From positions 124,001-188,000 of the forward strand of contig NZ_JAUYRI010000024.1 of the NCBI RefSeq assembly GCF_030696885.1: a stretch of 64,000 nt of DNA, read 5' to 3'. The notes below the pieces were generated by a model that was not told where the DNA came from, made no database searches, and saw only the letters and a program-made list of their open reading frames with translations. Origin of the DNA: Thiobacillus sp. Lineage in GTDB: Bacteria > Pseudomonadota > Gammaproteobacteria > Burkholderiales > Thiobacillaceae. This document shows positions 53,286-63,476 of the stretch, piece by piece. Position 1 is the stretch's first letter; each line of letters begins with the position of its first letter. A program made the position numbers and the translations under genes.

Positions 53286-55582
53286 TGCGGCGTGTGCTGC
53301 GGTTCGCCCGGCGTGCGCGCCAGCCAGGCCATGATCTTCTCCGCGTGGGCGAGCAGGTTTTCGGTGGCGTCTGGCGACTCCAGCCCACGTTCGGGACGGA
53401 ACACGAGCAGCACGCCATCGCGCAGCTCAACGTAGGTGCCGGGGCAGGCCAGCATGTAGCGGACCAGGTCGGCGTTCAGGCAGGGCTGGACGCGCGCAAC
53501 GCTTTCCCCGTAGACGCGATAGCGTTTTGCAAAATCGGCGTCGAGGCCAGCGATTTCAAGTTCGCGGTAATCCGCCACCAGGTAGCGCTCCAGATAGTCC
53601 CCCGGCGTGAGCGCGAGGTTGGGCAAAGCGGCGGTGGCTTCGTCGCACAGGCGCAGGATGGCGAGGGTGTGGCGGTGCTCGACGTAGTATTCGGGCGCGG
53701 CGGTATGGCTGTAGTCGAACAGCTTGACGTGATGATCGCCGTGGGTGCCCGTCATCACATTCCATTCCTGGCGGTTGGCGCCGCGCCTCAGATAGACGAA
53801 ATCGTGCCGGTTGAGCACGGCGGCGACGGCCGGCGCGAACTTCAGGCCGAGGCGCTGCGCCAGTGCCACCATGTCTTGTTCGCGTGCGGTATGGATGGCC
53901 GGTTCGTGGACGAAGCGCTGGTCCTGCATGCGGGTGGCGAAGGGGTGGGGCGTGAAGGGATGGAAGCGTTCGAGGCCGTGGATTTCCAGCGGCCGGTCGC
54001 GGTGGACGTGTTCCTCCTGCAATTCGTGCAGGTATTCCAAAGTGGTGCGGTCGATGATATGGCTGGATTCATTGAGCGCGAGACTGACACCGGCCGTGTC
54101 GGGCACGCGCGCCAGCGCGCGGTCGAACGGCATCAGATTGAAGCCGGTGAGCGAGCCCAGCGAAAGCTGGGTCTGCGGCCGCCCGTTCGCGGTTTCTTCC
54201 TTCACGCGGATCACCGGGCTGCAGAACATGCTGCAGACGGCCGAACCGATGGCCGCGATGAACTGGCGGAAGGAAATGCGGCCCTCCAGCACCATGCGCA
54301 GCGATGGCGTGAGCAGGTAGGTGTTCATCAGCAGTTGCGCAGCCACGCCGATGAGAATGCCGGCCAGCAGGTCGGTCATCAGGATCGCCACGATGGTGAC
54401 GATGAAGATCGCCAACTGGTCGAGACCGATGGCGGCAGTCTTGCTGAAGACCTTGATTTCACAGAGTCGCCAGCCGACGTAGACGATGACGGCGCCAATC
54501 GCCGCCAGCGGGATACGGCCGATGAGATCGACCGCGAAAAACAGGAACACGATCAGAAACACGGCGTTATAGAAGTTCGCCCACAGCGTGCGGCCGCCGG
54601 CGTCGATGTTGGCGCGGCTCTTCACGCCGCCGGGGATGATGGTGAGTCCGCCGGCGAGGCTGGAGAGCACGTTGGAAACGCCCATTGCACGCAGCGTCAC
54701 GTTCGGACGCGACTTGCGTCGGTAGGGGTCGATCTTGTCGACTGCACTGATGGTGGCGAGCGACTCGATGCTGTCGATGAGGGTGAGCGTGATCACCATC
54801 AGTGCCACGCTGCCCCATAGCTCGGGCCGCGCCAGTACGGTGTCGAAGGCTGGCAGTGTGAAGCCACCTTCGAGGATGCTGTCGGGCATGCTGATCAGGT
54901 GCTGCGGCGCGAGGTTGAATACGTAGCCCAGCACCACGCCGATCGCGCACACCGACAGTGCAGGCGGCACGCGGCGCAGCCAGGCCAGGCGCGTGCGGTT
55001 GAGGAAGAACATCAGGAACAGGCACACGGCGCCGATGAGCAGAATCGAGGGCTCGATGCGCTGGAAACTCTCGGGCAGCTTGCCGATCGCGACCAGCATC
55101 GATTTCTCCGGCGCGGCGAGGTCGCCGACGAGCGCGGGGATCTGCTTGATGATGATCATCAGGCCAATCGCGGCGAGCATCGCCTCGACCACGGTCACCG
55201 GCAGGAACATCGCGACCAGTTTGCCGGCGCGTAACCAGGAAAGCAGGATCATCACCACACCGGTGAAGAAGATCGCGACCAGCATCAGTGGATAGCCGGC
55301 AGCGAGATCGCCGTTGCCGAGCAGCAGCATGCCGGCGAGAAGCGCCGGGGCGAGGCCGGCGGCGGGGCCGCTGATGGTGGCGTAGGCACCGCCAAGGAAA
55401 GGGAAGATCAGGCCCGCGATGATCGACGACACCAGCCCGGTGACCGGCGGCGCGCCCGACGCGACGGCAATGCCGAGCGACAGCGGCAAGGAGACCAGCG
55501 CCACCTGCAGGCCGGCGAACAGGTCGTAGCGCCAGTACTTCAGCCCGGCGAGGCCATTCTGTGGTTTATCTTCCGGCTTCAC
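53279..55582 (-). CDS. SulP-family inorganic anion transporter with a long C-terminal domain
   Basis: 767 residues from GTG 55582 (GGGGAG ahead). About 10-12 membrane segments with the SulP N-terminus (GLAGLKYWRYDLFAGLQVAL, LSLGIAVASGAPPVTGLVSS) and AISGPAAGLAP-like text (TISGPAAGLAPALLAG). The region 500-560 resembles a weak STAS domain (AGVSLALNESSHIIDRTTLE). The last ~200 residues (HRDRPLEIHGLERFHPFTPH… to the C-terminus) form a soluble domain I do not recognise; no carbonic-anhydrase motif is seen. Substrate could be bicarbonate or sulfate. Confidence 0.88.
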   Translation of the reverse strand: MKPEDKPQNGLAGLKYWRYDLFAGLQVALVSLPLSLGIAVASGAPPVTGLVSSIIAGLIFPFLGGAYATISGPAAGLAPALLAGMLLLGNGDLAAGYPLMLVAIFFTGVVMILLSWLRAGKLVAMFLPVTVVEAMLAAIGLMIIIKQIPALVGDLAAPEKSMLVAIGKLPESFQRIEPSILLIGAVCLFLMFFLNRTRLAWLRRVPPALSVCAIGVVLGYVFNLAPQHLISMPDSILEGGFTLPAFDTVLARPELWGSVALMVITLTLIDSIESLATISAVDKIDPYRRKSRPNVTLRAMGVSNVLSSLAGGLTIIPGGVKSRANIDAGGRTLWANFYNAVFLIVFLFFAVDLIGRIPLAAIGAVIVYVGWRLCEIKVFSKTAAIGLDQLAIFIVTIVAILMTDLLAGILIGVAAQLLMNTYLLTPSLRMVLEGRISFRQFIAAIGSAVCSMFCSPVIRVKEETANGRPQTQLSLGSLTGFNLMPFDRALARVPDTAGVSLALNESSHIIDRTTLEYLHELQEEHVHRDRPLEIHGLERFHPFTPHPFATRMQDQRFVHEPAIHTAREQDMVALAQRLGLKFAPAVAAVLNRHDFVYLRRGANRQEWNVMTGTHGDHHVKLFDYSHTAAPEYYVEHRHTLAILRLCDEATAALPNLALTPGDYLERYLVADYRELEIAGLDADFAKRYRVYGESVARVQPCLNADLVRYMLACPGTYVELRDGVLLVFRPERGLESPDATENLLAHAEKIMAWLARTPGEPQHTPQP

Positions 55583-55797
55583 TCCAACTCCCCTTTTATA
55601 TTCTTGGTTCGTCGGCGCCCTGGCAGATGTGGGCGCACGGGTTGGCGTGTGGCCCGGATGCGTAACCCTATGAATAAGATGGGTAATCCTGGGCACAAGT
55701 CCCGGGCAACATAAATGTCTTGGAAGATGGGGTCAAGACACGAAAGGCCTAGACCCCGGGTGCAGCGTGACGAGAACGCGTGACGTGCGGGCCGGGC

Positions 55798-56349
55798 TCA
55801 GGGAGCGGGCTGCGCGCCCGTGGGCGGCGCAGCGGGCGGCTGTGCCGCGGCGGGCGCTTGTGCTGCGGCCGGGCTGCCGGGCGGCCGCGACTTCGGATAG
55901 CCCGCCTTGTCGAGCATGGCTTGCCACTGACCGGTTTCGAACCCGTCGATCTTGTCGCTGCCAACCACCAGCACCGGCACCCGCAATTGACCGGTGAGTT
56001 TCTGCAGTTCGGCCTGGGCTTCGGGGCTGGCCTGCGGATCCTTACTGCTGAAGGGAATGCCGCGTTCGGTGAGCAGTTGCCGCGCCTGATCGCAGGGTGC
56101 GCCGCACGCGCTGGCGTACAGGGTGACCGGATTTTTCTCGCGCGCACTCTTGACCGTGTAGGACTCGCCGATTTCGATGAAGCTGCCCTTGAACGATTTC
56201 TGCTGGGAATTGCGAATGCTGGGCGGCGGCGGCTGGTCGCTGTAGACCGTCCGGCCCTGCGCATCTTTCCACTGGTACAACTGGGCGGCGGCCAGCGGCG
56301 CGCTTGCCAGCGCCATGCACACTGCTGCCAAGATGAATCCTGATTTCAT
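55798..56349 (-). CDS. DUF4124 and glutaredoxin-like exported protein
   Basis: 183 residues from ATG 56349. Signal peptide (…APLAAAQ), a DUF4124 segment (LYQWKDAQGRTVYSDQPPPP), then a glutaredoxin-like fold (VTLYASACGAPCDQARQLLT, VPVLVVGSDKIDGFETGQW). The cysteine pair is CGAPC, one residue wider than the usual CxxC. A Pro/Ala tail ends the protein. Probably a periplasmic thiol protein of unknown partner. Confidence 0.82.
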   Translation of the reverse strand: MKSGFILAAVCMALASAPLAAAQLYQWKDAQGRTVYSDQPPPPSIRNSQQKSFKGSFIEIGESYTVKSAREKNPVTLYASACGAPCDQARQLLTERGIPFSSKDPQASPEAQAELQKLTGQLRVPVLVVGSDKIDGFETGQWQAMLDKAGYPKSRPPGSPAAAQAPAAAQPPAAPPTGAQPAP

Positions 56350-56405
56350 GCCGTGCTCCCGAAAGACGTGATCCTGGCTATTAGCGGCCATAGTGGGCCT
56401 GGGCT

Positions 56406-58463
56406 TTAAGCCATGCCGTTATGCCGCAGCAGCGCGTCGAGGGTCGGCTCGCGGCCGCGGAAGGCCTTGAACGACTCAAGCGCCGGGCGGGCGCCGCCCT
56501 GGGCGAGGATCTCGCTCCAGAAGCGGTGGCCGACTTCCGGGTTGAGCACGCCGCCGTAGCCCTCGGCTTCGTCCTCGAACAGCGCGTAGGCGTCAGCCGA
56601 CAGCACTTCCGCCCACTTGTAGCTGTAGTAGCCGGCCGCGTAGCCGCCGGCAAAGATGTGCGAGAAGTTGTTGGGGAAGCGGTTCCAGGCCGGCGGGATG
56701 ATGAGCGCGACTTTCCTGCGGATGTCGTCGATCAGGTCCTGCGCGCTGCGGGGGCCGTTGGGGTCGAAGTCGTCGTGCAGGTGCATGTCGAAGCTGGCGA
56801 ACTCGATCTGGCGCAGCGTCTGCAGGCCGGACTGGAAGTTCTTCGCCGCCAGCATCCTGTCGAACAGCGCGCGCGGCAGCGGCTCGCCGGTCTCCACGTG
56901 CGCGGTCATGTGCTTCAGCACGTCCCATTCCCAGCAGAAGTTTTCCATGAACTGCGAGGGCAATTCGACCGCGTCCCATTCGACGCCGTTGATGCCGGAC
57001 ACGCCCAGCTCCTCGATCTGTGTCAGCAGGTGGTGCAGGCCGTGGCCGGCCTCGTGGAACAGCGTGATGACCTCGTCGTGGGTGAACAGCGCAGGCTTGT
57101 CGCCGACCGGCCCGGAGAAGTTGCAGTTCAAATACGCGACCGGGGTCTGGATGCCGTCGTTCGTCTTGCGGCGGGTGATGACGTCATCCATCCAGGCGCC
57201 CCCGCGCTTGGATGGACGCGCGTACAAATCCAGATAGAACTGGCCGACGCGCTGGCCGGCGTGATCCGTCAGCGTGTAGAACTTGACGTCCGGATGCCAC
57301 ACCGGGGCCTGGTCCTCGCGCACGTGCAGGCCGTAAAGCGTCTCGACCAGCTTGAACAGGCCCGCCAGCACGCGTGGTTCGGGGAAATACTGCTTCACTT
57401 CCTGGTCGGAGAAGCTATAGCGGGCGACGCTCAATTTTTCCGACACGTAGCTCGTGTCCCAGGCCTGCACCTCGTCCATGCCCAGTTCATCACGGGCGAA
57501 GGCCTTGAGTTCGGCGTAGTCCTTTTCCGCGTAGGGGCGGGCGCGAGCGCCGAGCTCATCAAGAAACTTCAGCACTTCGGCCGGGGTATCGGCCATCTTG
57601 GCCGCCAGCGACACTTCGGCGTAGCTCTTGAACCCCAGCAGTTCGGCGGCTTCGCGACGCAGCTGGAGAATGCTGCCGATCAGCGGGGTGTTGTCGAACT
57701 CGGTCTTGCCGAATTCGGACGCACGGGTGACATAGGCGCGGTAGAGGATCTGTCTTAATTCACGGCTGTCGGCGTACTGCATCACCGGCAGATAGGACGG
57801 CATGTGCAGCGTGAACTTCCAGCCGGTGGTGCCGGCGGATTCTGCTGCGACACGCGCGGTCTCCAGCACGTCGTCGGGGATGCCGGCCAGTTCGTCCTTA
57901 TCGTCGATGATGAGCGCATAGTCGTTGGTGGCGTCGAGCAGGTTCTCCTCGAACTTGGCCGACAGCTGTGCCAACTCCTCTTGCACCTGCATGAAGCGGG
58001 CCTTCTTGTCGGCCGGCAGTTCGGCGCCGCCCAAACGGAAGTCCCGCAGCTCGTTTTCCACAATCTTTTTGCGCGGGGCAGACAGCGCGGCGTAATCAGG
58101 GCGCGCTTTCAGCGCCTTGTACTTGGCGAACAGCGCCTCGTTCTGCCCCAGTTCGGCATAAAAGACGGTGATTTTCGGCAGGTTTTCGTTGTAGACCTCG
58201 CGTAGTTCGGGCGAATCCATTACCGAGTGCAGGTGCGACACCTGGCCCCAGGCGCGGCCCAGCTTCTCGTTGGCGTCCTCGAGCGGGGCGACGAAGGCGT
58301 CCCATTCGGCCGGGGTGTCGGCCGCTTCGGTGCGCGCCACGGCCGCGCGGGCATCGGCCAGCAGCTGGTCGATCGCGGGGGTGACATAGTCGGGCTTGAA
58401 TTCGGCGAAGCGGGGCAGACCGGAAAAGTCGAGCAGCGGGTTGGTGACGATCGGGCTAGGCAT
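56406..58463 (-). CDS. prlC: Oligopeptidase A (M3 family)
   Basis: 685 residues from ATG 58463. The zinc site HEAGH lies near residue 468 within TLFHEAGHGLHHLL, with the downstream glutamate in the expected helix. It degrades signal peptides and other short peptides in the cytoplasm. Length and text (AGYYSYKWAEVLSADAYALF) are standard. Confidence 0.96.
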   Translation of the reverse strand: MPSPIVTNPLLDFSGLPRFAEFKPDYVTPAIDQLLADARAAVARTEAADTPAEWDAFVAPLEDANEKLGRAWGQVSHLHSVMDSPELREVYNENLPKITVFYAELGQNEALFAKYKALKARPDYAALSAPRKKIVENELRDFRLGGAELPADKKARFMQVQEELAQLSAKFEENLLDATNDYALIIDDKDELAGIPDDVLETARVAAESAGTTGWKFTLHMPSYLPVMQYADSRELRQILYRAYVTRASEFGKTEFDNTPLIGSILQLRREAAELLGFKSYAEVSLAAKMADTPAEVLKFLDELGARARPYAEKDYAELKAFARDELGMDEVQAWDTSYVSEKLSVARYSFSDQEVKQYFPEPRVLAGLFKLVETLYGLHVREDQAPVWHPDVKFYTLTDHAGQRVGQFYLDLYARPSKRGGAWMDDVITRRKTNDGIQTPVAYLNCNFSGPVGDKPALFTHDEVITLFHEAGHGLHHLLTQIEELGVSGINGVEWDAVELPSQFMENFCWEWDVLKHMTAHVETGEPLPRALFDRMLAAKNFQSGLQTLRQIEFASFDMHLHDDFDPNGPRSAQDLIDDIRRKVALIIPPAWNRFPNNFSHIFAGGYAAGYYSYKWAEVLSADAYALFEDEAEGYGGVLNPEVGHRFWSEILAQGGARPALESFKAFRGREPTLDALLRHNGMA

Positions 58464-58569
58464 GGCAGATCTTTCAAAAGAAGACGCAGAAACGGGGGGA
58501 GGAATGGCAGTCGCGCACAACGATTATAATTTGGGCCCGGCCCTGCTGTGTTTCAACCCCTCGACAACC

Positions 58570-59106
58570 ATGGCTTTAGATTCCGTCACCCCGTACCGGG
58601 GGATCCATCCGCAATGCGGCGCCGGCGCCTGGGTGCATACGCGCGCGACGGTGATCGGCGAAGTCAGCCTCGGCGCCGACGCGTCGGTGTGGCCGGGCGC
58701 GGTGATCCGCGGCGACGTCAATTCGATCGTCGTCGGCTGCGCGACCAATATCCAGGACAACAGCGTGCTGCACGTGTCGCACAAGACGCCGGCCCATCCC
58801 AAGGGTGGGCCGCTGATCATCGGCGCGCGCGTCACCGTCGGCCACGCGGTGATCCTGCACGCGTGCACGATCGCGGACGAATGCCTGATCGGCATGGGCA
58901 GCATCATCCTCGATGGCGCGGTGGTGCAGCAACACGTGCTGCTCGGCGCTGGCTCGCTGGTGCCGGAAGGCAAAGTGCTCGAATCCGGCCACCTGTATCT
59001 GGGCCGCCCAGCCAAGCCGGTGCGCGCGCTGACCGCGGAGGAAATCGCCTACTTCGCCTATTCCGCCGAGCACTATGTGCAACTGGCCCGGTCATACGTG
59101 GCCTGA
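58570..59106 (+). CDS. Gamma-class carbonic anhydrase-like protein
   Basis: 178 residues from ATG 58570. A left-handed beta-helix of hexapeptide repeats (ADASVWPGAVIRGDVNSIVV) with histidines in NSVLHVSHKTPAHP and VGHAVILHAC in the positions that bind zinc. YrdA/CaiE-like homologues exist, some inactive as anhydrases. In this autotroph a CO2/bicarbonate role is plausible, but also cyanase consumes bicarbonate. Confidence 0.88.
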   Translation: MALDSVTPYRGIHPQCGAGAWVHTRATVIGEVSLGADASVWPGAVIRGDVNSIVVGCATNIQDNSVLHVSHKTPAHPKGGPLIIGARVTVGHAVILHACTIADECLIGMGSIILDGAVVQQHVLLGAGSLVPEGKVLESGHLYLGRPAKPVRALTAEEIAYFAYSAEHYVQLARSYVA

Positions 59107-59127
59107 CCACTTACCCTGATCCTGACC

Positions 59128-59622
59128 ATGAAATTTGCCAAACCCCTGCTGATTGCCGTTGCCGCGCTCGCCATCGTCGGCGCCCTGGTCTACGCCCTGA
59201 TGGACAAGCCTGGCGCGCCGGCGTCCACCTTCACCACCCTGGAAGGCCAGACGCTGAGCCTGGACGAACTGCGTGGCAAGGTCGTGCTGGTCAATTTCTG
59301 GGCCACTTCCTGCCCCGGCTGCGTCAAGAAAATGCCGGACATGGTCGAGGTCTATCGCGAATACAAGGACCGCGGCTTTGAAATCATCGCGGTGGCGATG
59401 AGCTACGATCCGCCCAATTATGTGCAAAGCTTTGTGCAGACGCGGCAGCTGCCGTTTCCGGTCGCGCTCGACGTCACCGGCGAGCACGCGCGCGCCTTCG
59501 GCGACGTGCAGCTGACGCCCACCACCTTCATCATCGGCAAGGACGGCCGCATCCTCGAACACAGGCTGGGCGATATCGATTTCGTCCGCCTGCGCGCGCT
59601 GCTCGACCGGGAGCTGGCATGA
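59128..59622 (+). CDS. TlpA-like thiol-disulfide oxidoreductase
   Basis: 164 residues. An uncleaved signal anchor (LLIAVAALAIVGALVYAL) precedes a thioredoxin fold with the active site FWATSCPGCVKKMPDMVE (CPGC). The cis-proline is in LTPTTFIIGKDG. Such membrane-tethered reductases act in cytochrome c maturation or other periplasmic thiol reduction. It overlaps the following lipoprotein gene by ATGA. Confidence 0.93.
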   Translation: MKFAKPLLIAVAALAIVGALVYALMDKPGAPASTFTTLEGQTLSLDELRGKVVLVNFWATSCPGCVKKMPDMVEVYREYKDRGFEIIAVAMSYDPPNYVQSFVQTRQLPFPVALDVTGEHARAFGDVQLTPTTFIIGKDGRILEHRLGDIDFVRLRALLDRELA

Positions 59623-59870
59623 GGGCGCTGGTCCTGACTGCACTGGTGCTCGCGCTGGCGGGATGCAGCGCGGCGCTGCCGACGGCGAACCCGCCTGCCC
59701 GGGTCAAGCCCGCACCCCAACCGGGTGTCGATGTCCCGCCGCCGCCGCTGGACGAATCGGGCCGCGTCTGTACCGCGGATGTGCAGGCCTGCCCGGACGG
59801 CAGCTACGTCAGCCGCAACCCGGACAAGGGTTGCGCGTTCAATCCCTGCCCCGGCCCTGTGACCCCCTGA
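59619..59870 (+). CDS. Small lipoprotein
   Basis: 83 residues. Signal with lipobox LAGCSAA, a Pro-rich linker, and a C-terminal cysteine-rich motif (CTADVQACPDGSYVSRNPDK then GCAFNPCP) of the kind seen in small proteobacterial lipoproteins with Kazal-like spacing. Function unknown. Coupled to the TlpA-like gene by a 4-base overlap. Confidence 0.82.
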   Translation: MRALVLTALVLALAGCSAALPTANPPARVKPAPQPGVDVPPPPLDESGRVCTADVQACPDGSYVSRNPDKGCAFNPCPGPVTP

Positions 59871-59891
59871 TTTTCTGGACACCCCTTACCC

Positions 59892-61556
<1,665 letters not shown>

Positions 61557-61564
61557 ACCCACGC

Positions 61565-62929
61565 GTGAAACCCCAACGTCCCCTGGCTATCCTGCGCGAG
61601 CTGCCACTGCTGGAGGGCGTGCTGGCGACGTGCCTGGTGTGGGGGCTGTTGTACAGCTTTGTCTGGCTGGAGCATGAACGGCGGCTGCAGGCCGAGCGCG
61701 CGGTGCTGCAGGCCGAGGCGGCCACGGTGCGGGCGCGGCTGGAATCGGAACTCAACGCTACCTTGTCCCTGAGCCTGGGTCTGTCGACCTTCGTGCTGGC
61801 CAAGCCCGATTTCTCGGAAGATGACCTGAAGCAGGTCGCGGCCTCGCTGATTCGCCTGCAGCCGGCCATTCGCAGCGTGGCACTGGCGCCCGGCAACGTG
61901 ATCCGTCTGATCTATCCGCGCGAAGGCAACGAAAAGGCGCTGGGCCTGCGCTATCTGGATACCCCCGGCCAGCGCGATGCCGTGCTGCGCCTGATGCGCG
62001 AGCAGCGCCCGGTCACCGCGGGGCCGATCGAACTGGCGCAGGGCGGAGTTGGCATCATCAATCGCATCCCCATTCTGCTGACCCGGCCGGACGGTTCGCC
62101 GCAATACTGGGGGCTGGCCGCGGTGGCAATCGACCCGATGCCCATTTTCGAACGCGCCGGCATCGGGGAAGGCGCGGAAAACGGCGTGCGCTATGCGCTG
62201 CGCGGGCGCGACGGGCTGGGCGAGCAGGGGGCGGTCTTTCTCGGCGATGCGGCCTTGTTCCGCGACCCCGATGTATTGCGGATGGATGTGGTCATTCCGG
62301 GCGGGCGCTGGCAGCTGGCGGCCGTCACCGCGGCGCCGGTCGTGCGTCATGGCGTGTGGGTCCAGGCGCTGCTGGCGCTTCTGGCAGGGCTGGCGGGCGC
62401 GCTGGTGACCTATACGGTGTCGGTGCACCGGCGCATCCGCAGCATGGCCCTGCACGACAACCTGACCGGACTGGCCAACCGCTACCAGTTCACCCTGCGT
62501 GGACAGGATATGTTCGCGCTGGCCCGGCGGACCGGGTGTCATCTCACGCTGCTCAACATCGATATCGACAACTTCAAGTCGATCAATGACAACTACGGCC
62601 ATGCCGCCGGTGACGCCGTGCTGGTCTATGTCGCCAACACGCTGCGCGCCTGCTGCCGCGAATCCGATCTGCTGGCGCGGGTGGGCGGCGACGAATTCGT
62701 GGTGCTGCTGCCGGATACGCCGGCCGGCCCGTCGCTCGAGGCACTGCTGCGCCGTCTGCGTGCCGCGATCGATGTCATCCTGCCCGGGTCCGACGACGCC
62801 ATCCGGCTGAGCATCAGCATCGGCGTGGCAACATGCAGCAACAGCACGCCTTCGCTCGACACCCTGATGCAGAAGGCGGACGAAGCGATGTATCGCGCCA
62901 AGGAAGAGCGTTCCACCCAGCCCGGCTGA
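61565..62929 (+). CDS. Membrane diguanylate cyclase with periplasmic CHASE-like sensor
   Basis: 454 residues from GTG. TM1 (15-35) and TM2 (about 262-282) bracket a periplasmic domain, and the C-terminal GGDEF domain (LTGLANRYQFTLRGQDM, RVGGDEFVVLLPDTPAG) has an intact motif near residue 377. The periplasmic part (LRYLDTPGQRDAVLRLMREQ, GPIELAQGGVGIINRIPILL) is related to that of the GGDEF-EAL protein at 35540. It should synthesise c-di-GMP. Confidence 0.92.
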   Translation: MKPQRPLAILRELPLLEGVLATCLVWGLLYSFVWLEHERRLQAERAVLQAEAATVRARLESELNATLSLSLGLSTFVLAKPDFSEDDLKQVAASLIRLQPAIRSVALAPGNVIRLIYPREGNEKALGLRYLDTPGQRDAVLRLMREQRPVTAGPIELAQGGVGIINRIPILLTRPDGSPQYWGLAAVAIDPMPIFERAGIGEGAENGVRYALRGRDGLGEQGAVFLGDAALFRDPDVLRMDVVIPGGRWQLAAVTAAPVVRHGVWVQALLALLAGLAGALVTYTVSVHRRIRSMALHDNLTGLANRYQFTLRGQDMFALARRTGCHLTLLNIDIDNFKSINDNYGHAAGDAVLVYVANTLRACCRESDLLARVGGDEFVVLLPDTPAGPSLEALLRRLRAAIDVILPGSDDAIRLSISIGVATCSNSTPSLDTLMQKADEAMYRAKEERSTQPG

Positions 62930-62964
62930 AGCCGGCCGTGTGATTTTTAGCCTGGATCCCGAAC

Positions 62965-63429
62965 ATGATTCTCGACACCCTGGCCCGAGCCGACCGCTAT
63001 TCGAACCTGCATCCGCTGTTTGCGCGGGCCCTCGACTTTCTGCGCAGCACGGACCTGGATGCGCTGGCGCCCGGGCGGCATGCCATCGAGGGCGAGCAGC
63101 TGTTCGCCCTCGTCGAGGACTGTCCCGGCCGCACGCGGGCGGAGGCGCAGCTGGAATGTCATCGGCGCTATATTGATATCCAGCTGGTGCTCGCGGGCGT
63201 CGACGAAATGGGCTGGAAACCGCTGGCCGACTGCATGACGCCGGCGACGGACTACGATGCCGCACGCGACATCCGCTTTTTTGACGACGCGCCGGCAAGC
63301 TGGATCTCCACGCCGCCCGGATCATTCTGTCTGTTTTTCCCCGACGACGCGCACGCGCCACTGGTCAGCGCCGGCAGGATCCGCAAGGTGGTGCTGAAGA
63401 TCGAACTCACTTCAGGCGTGCAAGAATAA
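62965..63429 (+). CDS. YhcH/YjgK/YiaL family protein
   Basis: 154 residues, single DUF386 beta-barrel domain (QLECHRRYIDIQLVLAGVDE, FFDDAPASWISTPPGSFCLF, FFPDDAHAPLV). These cupin-like proteins often help sugar (sialic acid, xylose) catabolism, with a metal site of His and Glu. No sugar genes are adjacent, so the role is unknown. Confidence 0.93.
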   Translation: MILDTLARADRYSNLHPLFARALDFLRSTDLDALAPGRHAIEGEQLFALVEDCPGRTRAEAQLECHRRYIDIQLVLAGVDEMGWKPLADCMTPATDYDAARDIRFFDDAPASWISTPPGSFCLFFPDDAHAPLVSAGRIRKVVLKIELTSGVQE

Positions 63430-63476
63430 GCCCGCATGGCCGTTTAATCGCTTAACCGTCCGTCCCGAAATCCGAC

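Noticed and set aside
52382-54820. An 812-codon plus-strand frame crossing the 51-bp repeats, with a repeated 17-residue motif
   Set aside because: It is antisense to xth and the SulP gene. The peptide repeat (STRSLARSGSESFRAYD) just reflects 51 bp being 17 codons.
55583-55797. A small gene between the SulP and glutaredoxin-like genes
   Set aside because: Open frames there are short, Arg-rich and overlap or antisense the neighbouring gene; no ribosome site or domain supports them.
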